Assembly (NCBI GenBank): GCA_913009475.1
Contig: CAJVYJ010000134.1
Span: 1-5,553, forward strand
Direction: 5' to 3'
DNA from: an uncultured Actinomycetes bacterium
Lineage (GTDB): Bacteria; Actinomycetota; Aquicultoria; CAJVYJ01
Length of the DNA: 5,553 nucleotides
The notes below the pieces were generated by a model. It did no database searches. It saw only the letters and a list, made by a program, of their open reading frames with translations, and was not told where the DNA came from. A program made the translations under genes and the position numbers. Shown here piece after piece: positions 1 through 5,472 of the stretch. Position 1 is the first letter of the stretch. Every line of letters begins with the position of its first letter.

Positions 1-69
1 TTTTTTTTTTTAATGATACGGCGACCACCGAGATCTACACTCTTTCCCTACACGACGCTCTTCCGATCT
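1..69 (+). other. Poly-T plus Illumina P5/read-1 adapter (artefact)
   Basis: Eleven T residues (1-11) are followed at 12-69 by the complete 58-nt Illumina P5 plus read-1 sequencing primer, beginning AATGATACGGCGACCACCGA and ending GCTCTTCCGATCT. This is synthetic library sequence, not genome. The exact reverse complement occurs at 5405-5462 followed by poly-A, so the two contig ends form an artificial inverted repeat. The pattern fits read-2 reads running through short inserts into the adapter and then off the end of the template. Genomic sequence starts at about base 70. Confidence 0.99.
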
Positions 70-82
70 TAAAAACAAGATA

Positions 83-111
83 TTGTATCGGGAAATTCGG
101 AACGTTATGAT
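83..111 (+). promoter_or_regulatory. Possible sigma-70 promoter for the helicase operon
   Basis: TTGTAT (83-88) and TATGAT (106-111) are separated by 17 nt and match the -35 consensus at 4/6 and the -10 consensus at 5/6. Transcription would start near 118. That would exclude the TTG at 115 as the helicase start and favour the ATG codons at 160 or 172. Only about 100 bp of upstream DNA is present before the adapter, so the helicase could instead belong to a longer operon. This call rests on consensus matching alone. Confidence 0.35.
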
Positions 112-171
112 TAATTGAGATTAAATAATTTCCTCTTCTCCTCTCTGCCGGGTCGCGCTATGATTAATCCT

Positions 172-3100
172 ATGGATACTAATGATTTGACAGACGCTCA
201 ACGGGAGGCTGTAACTTATACTCAAGGCCCGCTGCTGGTTATAGCGGGCGCGGGAACAGGTAAGACCCGAGTAATTACCCATCGCATCGCCTATCTGATC
301 GAGGAAAAGAAAGTCAGCCCCGCTAACATTTTAGCGTTAACGTTTACCAATAACGCGGCCGAGGAGATGCGCGAACGGTTGGCTGAAATGATTACCGGCA
401 GCTTTGATGAACTCTGGCTCGGTACTTTTCACGCGTTGTCCGCCGATATTCTGCGGGATAACGCTTTGGACTACGGTATCAGCCCTTTTTTTCGCATCGC
501 TACTCCGGGTGAACAGATGCTGTTGCTCGAGGGTGAGCTGGATAAACTGCGTTTAACTTATCACCGGGTAAAAGGGCGTCCCTATAGTTTAATATCTACC
601 TTTCTGCAAACGATATCTAAAGCTAAGGATGAATTGGTGGGTGTCGATGAATATCTGGCGTGGGCGAAAAAGAAGAGAAGATTATTCGAGTCTGAAAAAG
701 CCGGCTTAACGGAAAAAGAGTTATTAAAACGAGAGAATGAAGTAGGTAAGACCGAGGAGATGGCCAAGGTCTACCATCGTTATCAAGAGTTACTGGCAGC
801 CAACGATACTATGGACTTCGGCCAATTAATAACCAGCTGTATAGAGTTTTTTCAGGAGAAACCTTATATTTTAGCCGACTATCAAGACAGATGGCACTAT
901 ATTTTAGTGGATGAGTATCAGGATACGAACTTAGCGCAGAGCCGTTTAATCGACTTACTGGCGGGTGATAGGCAAAATATTTGCGTTGTCGGTGACGATG
1001 ACCAATCCATCTACCGTTTTCAAGGCGCGGCGGTCGCCAATATTCTGGAATTTCATCATCGCTATCCCCAAACCAAAAAAGTGTTGCTAAAAGATAACTA
1101 TCGCTCTACGGCGGAGATTCTCGCGGGTGCCCATTCGGTGGTAGAAAAGATACCTCAGCGTCTGGATAAAAGATTAAGGTCGGCTACCGACCGCAGTAAC
1201 CGTGACAGTCTAGTTTTGGTTGAAGCTGATTCCAGAGAGGCGGAAGCGGAATTCATTCTTAATAAGATTAACGAATTAAGAGAGCGGGATGAAGAATTTC
1301 AACTCAGTGACGTAGTGGTGTTGGCAAAAAAGCGCTCAGATTTTAAGGATATAACCAAGGTCTTTAACAGCGCTTCCGTCCCATTTAAGCAAGCAGGAGG
1401 AGGCGGTTTTTTTAATAGAAGTGAAATTAAAGATATAATCGCCTGGATGCAAGTGGTCTCTAACCCATTTGCGACGGACGCAATAGTTAGAACTTTAGAG
1501 TCTGAACCGTTCAACCTTGACCCGGTTGAATGCAGCCGGATAAGTCAGTGGTGTCGCGGCTGGAAGTTGCCGCTCATCGACGGCCTGCGACGTACAGGTG
1601 AGATCAAGGGATTATCACCGGATGCCGCGGCTGTTATTGCGCGGTGGCTTAAGATATTTAATACATTGGCGTCCAAGAGAAAAAAATTTGCGGCCGATCT
1701 CAGCCTGCGTCGTATAATTGATAAAATCGGCTATCGTTTACCGCTGATTGTAGATGAATCGCTGGAAAATATAGGAAAATTGGCCAACTTGAACCAGTTG
1801 GAACATCTGGCGCGGGAGTTTGTCGCTGAAACCGACAAAGATGACTTAAGGCATCTGCTGGATTATTTAAAATTACTCAGCGCCGGCCGTCAAGACAGCA
1901 TTGCGGAAATTAATTTCTCGGCTGACGCGGTCAATTTAATGACCGTCCATAAATCCAAAGGGCTGGAATTTAAAATCGTTTTTTTGATAGCGGCTACCGA
2001 TAGTGCTTTCCCCGGGCGTCGGCGCGGCGAGGTAAAGATACCCAAAGAGTTATTAAAAGAGCCGAAATCTTTTACTCAAGCTACTCATGAAGCGGAGATG
2101 CGCCGCTTGTTTTATGTCGCTTGCACACGCGCCAAAGAAGAGCTTTATATCTCTTATCCGCTGGAGGTTACCGCTACCGGCCGGCCGATTAAACGCTCGC
2201 GATTTATAGATGAGCTCGCGGACGCGATTGACCTGCCTCTTATACGAGCAGAAGTGAGCGCTTCGAGCCAAATTAACGTCGGCGCTCTTGCGGCGGCGCG
2301 GGCAGCCGAGGCCGTTTTTTTAAAAACGGCGAGAGGAAACGACTCATATATAAACGATATCGAGGATGAAAGTTATGCGGATATAGTGGCTAAGGAGTTG
2401 GCTGATTATTTTAATTTTAAGAAGAGCCGGGCGCTTATATCGGCCACAGATAAAGCCGCGGTGCTTAAGAAGTTCGATGATATAATCGGACGTTTGATAA
2501 ATTCACCTTATAGTCAAGTGGTCAAAGCTGAACAATTTACCGCTGTGATACTAAATAAAGCATCAGAGAGTTTAGCCGAGTCCGGAGAGGCGGCGTCCAA
2601 GCCGGTCTCTTACCTTGATTTTTTACCGGTTAACGAAGCAGGCGGTATGACCTTGTCCGTTTCCGATATTATTCTTTATCAAAAATGCCCGCTGGCCTTT
2701 AAGTTCAAATACATCTATCAAATTCCTATGGTACCGTCGCCGGAAGCTGATTTCGGTATCTTTATTCATAATGTGTTGCAACGTTTTCACAGCGCCTATC
2801 CTCGTAGTGAAGCGACTCTTGAAAAGCTGCTCTCTATCTATGACAAGGGGGTGAAGGTCCGGCGTTTGGGCCGGACAACAGCTGAGAAGCAATTAATCGA
2901 CAAAGGCAGGCACGCGCTGCAACTGTATCTGCCTGATTTTTTAGCGGCTGAGGGCGAACCGGTCTTCTTTGAGCGTGAATTCAATTGGCGAATAAAGAAT
3001 CACCGGATAAGGGGCCGAGTGGACCGGGCGGATAAATTGGGGGACGGCACTTATGAGCTAATTGATTATAAATCAGGAAAATCTTGGCAGCCTAAACAAA

Positions 3101-3363
3101 TCCGGGAAGATCTACAACTTTCTATCTACTCTTTAGCTGTTCGCCAATCATGGGAGATAGAGCCGACGCTCCTTAGTTATTATTTCCTAATGGAAAATAA
3201 GAAGATGCCGGCGTTGCGTACGCCGGAAGAGTTGGAGGTTGCTCAAGCGCTGGTCTTATCCGCGTGTGAGGATATATTGACGGAAAAGTTCGCGCCTAAG
3301 GTCGACTTCATCAATTGCCAATATTGTGATTGCCGCGTTCTCTGCCCGGCTACGGAGGTTTGA
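172..3363 (+). CDS. UvrD/PcrA-type superfamily 1 helicase fused to an Fe-S PD-(D/E)XK nuclease
   Basis: The protein (1063 aa from ATG 172) is predicted to unwind and cut DNA in repair or end processing in the cytoplasm. All SF1A helicase motifs are visible: Q motif LTDAQ (6-10), Walker A AGAGTGKT (25-32), GTFH, motif II VDEYQDTN (from 246), motif III GDDDQSIYR (274-282), NYR (309-311), motif V TVHKSKGLEF (from 591) and motif VI RRLFYVACTRA (644-654). The last ~240 residues form a RecB/AddB/Cas4-like nuclease: His866, GRVDRAD (Asp951), DYKSGK (Asp965, Lys967) and QLSIY (982-986). Cys839 plus Cys1049, Cys1052 and Cys1058 (C-x2-C-x5-C) match the four-cysteine [4Fe-4S] staple of AddB; Cys1054 is extra. 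Nothing essential is missing. The open frame extends back to TTG 115, and ATG 160 is an alternative start; none has a good Shine-Dalgarno, and 172 best matches family N-termini. It is larger than UvrD/PcrA (~720 aa). No AddB/RecC partner is visible. Confidence 0.93.
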   Translation: MDTNDLTDAQREAVTYTQGPLLVIAGAGTGKTRVITHRIAYLIEEKKVSPANILALTFTNNAAEEMRERLAEMITGSFDELWLGTFHALSADILRDNALDYGISPFFRIATPGEQMLLLEGELDKLRLTYHRVKGRPYSLISTFLQTISKAKDELVGVDEYLAWAKKKRRLFESEKAGLTEKELLKRENEVGKTEEMAKVYHRYQELLAANDTMDFGQLITSCIEFFQEKPYILADYQDRWHYILVDEYQDTNLAQSRLIDLLAGDRQNICVVGDDDQSIYRFQGAAVANILEFHHRYPQTKKVLLKDNYRSTAEILAGAHSVVEKIPQRLDKRLRSATDRSNRDSLVLVEADSREAEAEFILNKINELRERDEEFQLSDVVVLAKKRSDFKDITKVFNSASVPFKQAGGGGFFNRSEIKDIIAWMQVVSNPFATDAIVRTLESEPFNLDPVECSRISQWCRGWKLPLIDGLRRTGEIKGLSPDAAAVIARWLKIFNTLASKRKKFAADLSLRRIIDKIGYRLPLIVDESLENIGKLANLNQLEHLAREFVAETDKDDLRHLLDYLKLLSAGRQDSIAEINFSADAVNLMTVHKSKGLEFKIVFLIAATDSAFPGRRRGEVKIPKELLKEPKSFTQATHEAEMRRLFYVACTRAKEELYISYPLEVTATGRPIKRSRFIDELADAIDLPLIRAEVSASSQINVGALAAARAAEAVFLKTARGNDSYINDIEDESYADIVAKELADYFNFKKSRALISATDKAAVLKKFDDIIGRLINSPYSQVVKAEQFTAVILNKASESLAESGEAASKPVSYLDFLPVNEAGGMTLSVSDIILYQKCPLAFKFKYIYQIPMVPSPEADFGIFIHNVLQRFHSAYPRSEATLEKLLSIYDKGVKVRRLGRTTAEKQLIDKGRHALQLYLPDFLAAEGEPVFFEREFNWRIKNHRIRGRVDRADKLGDGTYELIDYKSGKSWQPKQIREDLQLSIYSLAVRQSWEIEPTLLSYYFLMENKKMPALRTPEELEVAQALVLSACEDILTEKFAPKVDFINCQYCDCRVLCPATEV
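3354..3359 (+). promoter_or_regulatory. Shine-Dalgarno for the DUF523 gene, inside the helicase 3' end
   Basis: GGAGGT lies in the last codons of the helicase gene, 8 nt before ATG 3368. It decides the start against the far-upstream ATG at 3326, which would overlap the helicase Fe-S cysteine codons. It also suggests that translation of the two genes is coupled. GTG 3365, directly before the ATG, is an alternative start. Confidence 0.75.
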
Positions 3364-3367
3364 GGTG

Positions 3368-3835
3368 ATGACAACCGACGGTTTTGACCAAACTATCAAA
3401 AAAATGCTTGTCAGTGCCTGCCTGGCGGGAATCAGTTGTCGCTATGACGGCGACCATTGTTTGGATGAAAGCTTAAAGCGATTGGTAGGCGAGGGGAAAG
3501 CGTTGCCGGTTTGCCCGGAATTATTGGCAGGACTCGATATCCCCAGGATACCGGCGGAGATAGTCGGCGGCAGCGGTGAGGACGTATTAAACCATCAAGC
3601 CAAGGTCATGACCAAAGACGGTATCGATTTAACATTCGCTTATATAGCCGGGGCCAAAAGAACGCTGGAGCGGGCTCGTATTTTTGGTGCGGAGGGCGCT
3701 ATATTTAAAGATAAGAGTCCGGCTTGCGGCGTCGACCATATTTACGACGGCACTTTTAAACGTCAGTTGCGCTCAGGCGCCGGAGTCGCTACCGCTTTAC
3801 TTAGGGTCAACGGCCTATCTGTTGGGAGAGCGTGA
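3368..3835 (+). CDS. DUF523 family protein, TudS-like (putative thiouracil desulfurase)
   Basis: The 155-aa product fits the usual size of DUF523 (YbbK-like) proteins. Family signatures appear in order: SACLAG (Cys18), CRYDG (24-28), the CPE motif (Cys49), IPAEIVGG (61-68) and KSPACG (Cys120). In the characterised member TudS, three conserved cysteines hold a [4Fe-4S] cluster whose free iron takes sulfur from 2-thiouracil, giving uracil; Cys18, Cys49 and Cys120 sit in the equivalent motifs. Cys24 and Cys31 are additional. Activity here is inferred from the family, and many DUF523 proteins are untested. No DUF1722 domain is attached. The family usually starts just before the SACL motif, so the ~12 leading residues are a little long, and ATG 3404 (Met13) is a possible shorter start. 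The start is 4 nt after the helicase stop, so the two genes very probably share an mRNA. Confidence 0.88.
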   Translation: MTTDGFDQTIKKMLVSACLAGISCRYDGDHCLDESLKRLVGEGKALPVCPELLAGLDIPRIPAEIVGGSGEDVLNHQAKVMTKDGIDLTFAYIAGAKRTLERARIFGAEGAIFKDKSPACGVDHIYDGTFKRQLRSGAGVATALLRVNGLSVGRA

Positions 3836-3864
3836 GGCGTAATGGAAATTGTAAATCGCAATCA

Positions 3865-3895
3865 ATGTAGCCGCAAAGCTGGCTTTGCTTAAGAA
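3865..3895 (+). repeat. 31-bp direct repeat, copy 1, palindromic core
   Basis: This copy matches 4115-4145 at 28 of 31 positions, offset exactly 250 bp. The core GCAAAGCTGGCTTTGC (3873-3888) is an inverted repeat with 7-bp arms around TG and could form a small hairpin in DNA or RNA. It lies 37 nt after the DUF523 stop, but the following bases are purine-rich (AAGAAAAG), so it is a poor intrinsic terminator. Its 3' end overlaps the left arm of the larger inverted-repeat element. Confidence 0.85.
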
Positions 3896-3923
3896 AAGTT
3901 TATTTAATTCTCTCGAAAAGACA

Positions 3924-3953
3924 CTGTCGTTTTCCCCAGCGAGGAAAACACAG
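3924..3953 (+). other. Strong hairpin inside the inverted-repeat element
   Basis: CTGTcGTTTTCC (3924-3935) pairs with GGAAAACACAG (3943-3953): 11 base pairs with C3928 bulged and a 7-nt loop (3936-3942). A competing 8-bp stem joins AGCGAGGA (3938-3945) to TCCTCGCT (3972-3979), using this hairpin's loop and the start of its 3' arm. The two cannot form at once. No U-tract follows, so it is not a terminator. Confidence 0.6.
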
Positions 3954-3965
3954 CTCGGCTCTCGG

Positions 3966-3989
3966 CATCGCTCCTCGCTTGGAAGCGTA
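3966..3989 (+). repeat. Imperfect direct repeat, copy A
   Basis: This 24-nt stretch aligns with 4085-4110 through shared CTCCTCG, AAG and CGTA blocks, about 20 identities with three gapped bases. It may be a decayed duplication, which would make the gap a mosaic of repeated pieces. Chance similarity in biased sequence is possible. Confidence 0.4.
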
Positions 3990-4084
3990 GCTCCCGGCGA
4001 GACCATGCTCGCTTTAGCCTCCGAGACGCTTTTCTCGTAGAATAAATAAACGTTTCTTAATATGCGAATAGAGGTCATCCGCCA

Positions 4085-4110
4085 CACCACTCCTCGGCTG
4101 CAAGAGCGTA
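4085..4110 (+). repeat. Imperfect direct repeat, copy B
   Basis: This is the partner of 3966-3989, sharing CTCCTCG, AAG and CGTA. It lies just 5' of the second 31-bp repeat, whereas copy A lies inside the inverted-repeat element. Confidence 0.4.
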
Positions 4111-4114
4111 AGAT

Positions 4115-4145
4115 ATGTAATCGCAAAGCTGGCTTTGCTTGAGAA
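4115..4145 (+). repeat. 31-bp direct repeat, copy 2, palindromic core
   Basis: This copy differs from 3865-3895 at three positions and keeps the perfect palindromic core (arms 4123-4129 and 4132-4138 around TG). The two copies bracket the inverted-repeat element. The following bases (GAGAAGG) give no terminator U-tract. Conservation of the core while the surrounding sequence differs suggests either recent duplication or a selected structure. Confidence 0.85.
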
Positions 4146-4229
4146 GGCATAAGTGACTTTCGGCTGGAGCAAGAAAAGTCGAGAAGGGGGATATGAGCGG
4201 GATTTCATGAATTTTCATTGATGATGATA

Positions 4230-4235
4230 TATAAT
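4230..4235 (+). promoter_or_regulatory. Candidate -10 box for the thiolation gene
   Basis: A perfect TATAAT sits in an AT-rich run 41 nt before the TTG start, giving a predicted transcription start near 4242 and a leader of about 35 nt. No good -35 hexamer is found 16-18 nt upstream, and there is no TGn extension, so the match may partly reflect AT richness. It implies that the thiolation-phosphorylase pair can be transcribed separately from the helicase-DUF523 pair. Confidence 0.4.
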
Positions 4236-4263
4236 ATATATCCTATCTTAAAAGTATAAACAT

Positions 4264-4270
4264 AAAGGAG
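4264..4270 (+). promoter_or_regulatory. Shine-Dalgarno supporting a TTG start
   Basis: AAAGGAG lies 6 nt before TTG 4277. This is the strongest ribosome binding site in the window and the main evidence for the non-ATG start. The SGGLDS loop follows at residue 16, as expected near the N-terminus of PP-loop enzymes. Confidence 0.85.
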
Positions 4271-4276
4271 ATTTGT

Positions 4277-5269
4277 TTGACTAATAAAATTGCAACCCAA
4301 CTTAAAGCTGTAGCTCTGCTCTCCGGTGGGCTGGACAGTCGCTTAGCCGTGCGTCTGGTACAGGAACAAGGTATAGAAGTCACGGCGCTCAATTACATTA
4401 CCCCTTTTTGTACCTGTACCGCTAAGAGCAGCTGTCGGCTGGAAGCGAAAAAAGCCGCCGAGGAATATGGCGTTAAACTTAAAGTCTTCTATGTCTTCGA
4501 AGACTTTATTGAAATTATTAGAAATCCTAAACACGGCCATGGACGCGGGCTTAACCCATGTCTTGACTGCAGAATAATGATGTTTAAAAACGCCAAGAAA
4601 TATATGGATGAGATTGGCGCCTCGTTTTTGGTAACGGGAGAAGTCTTAGGTGAGCGGCCGATGTCGCAGCGCCCGGACGCTATCGGGACTATTGAAAGAG
4701 AATCCGGGCTCTCAGGCCTAATAGTTCGGCCATTATCGGCTAAATTAATGGAGCCGTCGCTGCCTGAGCGCCAAGGGTTGGTCGATCGCAGCCGTTTTAT
4801 GGATATTTCCGGCCGTTCTCGTAAACCGCAGATAAAAATGGCGGAAAAATTGGGTATGAATGATTATCCTTGCGCTGCCGGCGGCTGTCTGCTAACAGAT
4901 AAAGATTTTGCCGCCCGACTGAAAAGTTTGTTGGAGATCAGCCCCAATCCTACTCGCAACGATATTATGTTATTAAAAGTCGGACGCCAGCGTTTTATGG
5001 ATGATACTCGGATTGTGATTGGGCGAGATGAGAAGGAAAATTTTCGCATTAAGACCTTAGCGCGGACCGGGGATATATTAATGGAGGCCAGGGACGCGGT
5101 CGGCCCCATAACATTAATCAGGGGTGAGGTTACCGGCGATATCGTTAAAAAAGCTGCCCAACTGACAATCGGCTATGGTAAAGCTAAGGATGAACCAAGC
5201 GCTATAGTTAGCTATTTTTCGGTCGGCGACGAAAGCGCGGCAAAGCAGATCGAAATTATTAATTCTTAA
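4277..5269 (+). CDS. PP-loop tRNA thiolation enzyme (MnmA/ThiI-like) with probable C-terminal NFACT-R domain
   Basis: The 330-aa protein is predicted to adenylate a nucleobase, most likely in tRNA, so that sulfur can be inserted. The ATP PP-loop SGGLDS is at 16-21. Cysteines follow at 45, 47 and 53, then NPCLDC (Cys95, Cys98), TGEVLGERPMSQ (120-131), RPLSAKLMEPSLPE (151-164) and PCAAGGCLLTD (Cys199, Cys204). The NPCxxC motif resembles the catalytic-cysteine motif of MnmA, and relatives are often annotated as thiouridylate methyltransferase, MnmA/TrmU or ThiI. It lacks the THUMP domain of ThiI and is too divergent for an mnmA call. From about residue 225 to the end, features such as GRQRFMDD, VIGRDEKEN and GPITLIRG resemble an NFACT-R RNA-binding domain, a fusion known in this family. 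Cys95/98 and Cys199/204 may be catalytic or hold an Fe-S cluster; this is inference. The modified position is unknown. The next gene starts 18 nt downstream. Confidence 0.85.
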   Translation: MTNKIATQLKAVALLSGGLDSRLAVRLVQEQGIEVTALNYITPFCTCTAKSSCRLEAKKAAEEYGVKLKVFYVFEDFIEIIRNPKHGHGRGLNPCLDCRIMMFKNAKKYMDEIGASFLVTGEVLGERPMSQRPDAIGTIERESGLSGLIVRPLSAKLMEPSLPERQGLVDRSRFMDISGRSRKPQIKMAEKLGMNDYPCAAGGCLLTDKDFAARLKSLLEISPNPTRNDIMLLKVGRQRFMDDTRIVIGRDEKENFRIKTLARTGDILMEARDAVGPITLIRGEVTGDIVKKAAQLTIGYGKAKDEPSAIVSYFSVGDESAAKQIEIINS

Positions 5270-5277
5270 ATCAGAGC

Positions 5278-5282
5278 AGGAG
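5278..5282 (+). promoter_or_regulatory. Shine-Dalgarno for the methylthioadenosine phosphorylase gene
   Basis: AGGAG is 5 nt before ATG 5288, within an 18-nt gap after the thiolation gene. There is no room for a promoter, so the two genes are probably co-transcribed. Confidence 0.8.
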
Positions 5283-5287
5283 AGAAG

Positions 5288-5404
5288 ATGGCAAAAGCAC
5301 AAGCGGAAATCGGCGTATTCGGTGGTTCTGGATTTTACTCCTTTTTAGATGGTGTTGATGAAGTGACGCTGGAAACACCTTACGGCGCTCCCAGCGCTAA
5401 GGTG
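5288..5404 (+). CDS. mtnP: S-methyl-5'-thioadenosine phosphorylase, N-terminal fragment cut by adapter
   Basis: Only the first 39 residues are genomic. They include IGVFGGSGFY (8-17), the phosphate-binding start of the MTAP/purine nucleoside phosphorylase family, and ETPYGAPSAK, the conserved TP-x-G-x-PS segment. The full enzyme (about 260-290 aa) cleaves methylthioadenosine, a by-product of polyamine synthesis, to adenine and methylthioribose-1-phosphate. A related methylthioinosine or purine nucleoside phosphorylase cannot be excluded from so short a piece. The frame continues by chance through the adapter to a TAA at 5462-5464, adding the artefact peptide RSEERRVGKECRSRWSPYH, so an automatic caller would report a false complete 58-aa protein. 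The gene is truncated by assembly, not by mutation. Confidence 0.8.
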
Positions 5405-5472
5405 AGATCGGAAGAGCGTCGTGTAGGGAAAGAGTGTAGATCTCGGTGGTCGCCGTATCATTAAAAAAAAAA
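5405..5472 (-). other. Reverse-complement Illumina adapter plus poly-A (artefact)
   Basis: Positions 5405-5462 are the exact reverse complement of the adapter at 12-69, starting AGATCGGAAGAGCGTCGTGT. Ten A residues follow (5463-5472). This is the signature of read-through past a short insert. It interrupts the phosphorylase gene in frame and marks the end of trustworthy sequence. Confidence 0.99.

Larger units (their letters stand above)
3889..4060. repeat. 172-bp inverted-repeat element (MITE-like or structured RNA candidate)
   Basis: The left arm 3889-3920 and the reverse complement of the right arm 4029-4060 are both 32 nt and agree at about 28 positions with small gaps. The outer part is nearly perfect: TTAAGAAA, one mismatch, GTTTATTTA, one bulged A, TTCT. 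Between the arms lie 108 bp with more pairing: an 11-bp hairpin (3924-3953), CTCGG 3954-3958 opposite CCGAG 4021-4025, CGCTT-GG-AAGCG (3976-3987) and GCGAG-accatg-CTCGC (3997-4012). All of these can form together as a branched fold closed by the outer stem. There is no transposase and no obvious target-site duplication. A G-U extension at 3996/4013 weakly favours plus-strand RNA. It could be a miniature transposon, a dispersed palindromic repeat or a noncoding RNA; the class is unknown. Confidence 0.7.
3836..4276. other. Repeat-rich 441-bp intergenic region without a credible gene
   Basis: This gap separates the helicase-DUF523 pair from the thiolation gene. It holds two 31-bp repeats (3865-3895, 4115-4145), a 172-bp inverted-repeat element (3889-4060), a weaker direct repeat (3966-3989, 4085-4110), and a hairpin with stem GACTTT/AAAGTC (4155-4160/4175-4180, 14-nt loop). 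An AT-rich promoter-like stretch follows from about 4203 to 4276. Minus-strand open frames of 111 and 64 codons cross it. They resemble no family I know, and they read the two repeat copies in different frames, so I do not call them genes. No clear intrinsic terminator with a U-tract is present. Confidence 0.8.

Noticed and set aside
71..118. C-terminal end of an upstream gene (15 open codons ending in TGA 116-118)
   Set aside because: All three forward frames are largely open over this short stretch, so there is nothing to distinguish a gene tail from chance.
115..171. TTG 115 as the helicase start
   Set aside because: There is no convincing Shine-Dalgarno, it lies at or before the predicted transcription start, and the added residues do not resemble the family. 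ATG 160 remains possible.
3326..3367. Upstream extension of the DUF523 gene to ATG 3326
   Set aside because: It would overlap the helicase codons for the Fe-S cysteines, adds residues unlike the family N-terminus, and ignores the good GGAGGT site before ATG 3368.
3873..3898. Intrinsic terminator after the DUF523 gene
   Set aside because: The 7-bp stem is followed by TTAAGAAAAG rather than a T-run, and the same sequence recurs at 4123-4138 with no gene ending there.
3815..4208. Minus-strand open frames (3815-4150, 111 codons; 4014-4208, 64 codons) as genes or toxin-like small proteins
   Set aside because: They resemble no family I know. The shared peptide SKASFA arises from the two 31-bp repeats, whose 250-bp offset puts them in different frames, and the longer frame overlaps the end of the DUF523 gene. 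The reading is explained by the repeats.
3836..4276. CRISPR array or known riboswitch
   Set aside because: There are only two repeat copies with a spacer of over 200 bp, and I could not match the conserved core of any riboswitch class I know.
1..5472. Terminal inverted repeats of a transposon or linear plasmid at the contig ends
   Set aside because: The repeats are exact Illumina adapter sequence with homopolymer runs, not biological ends.
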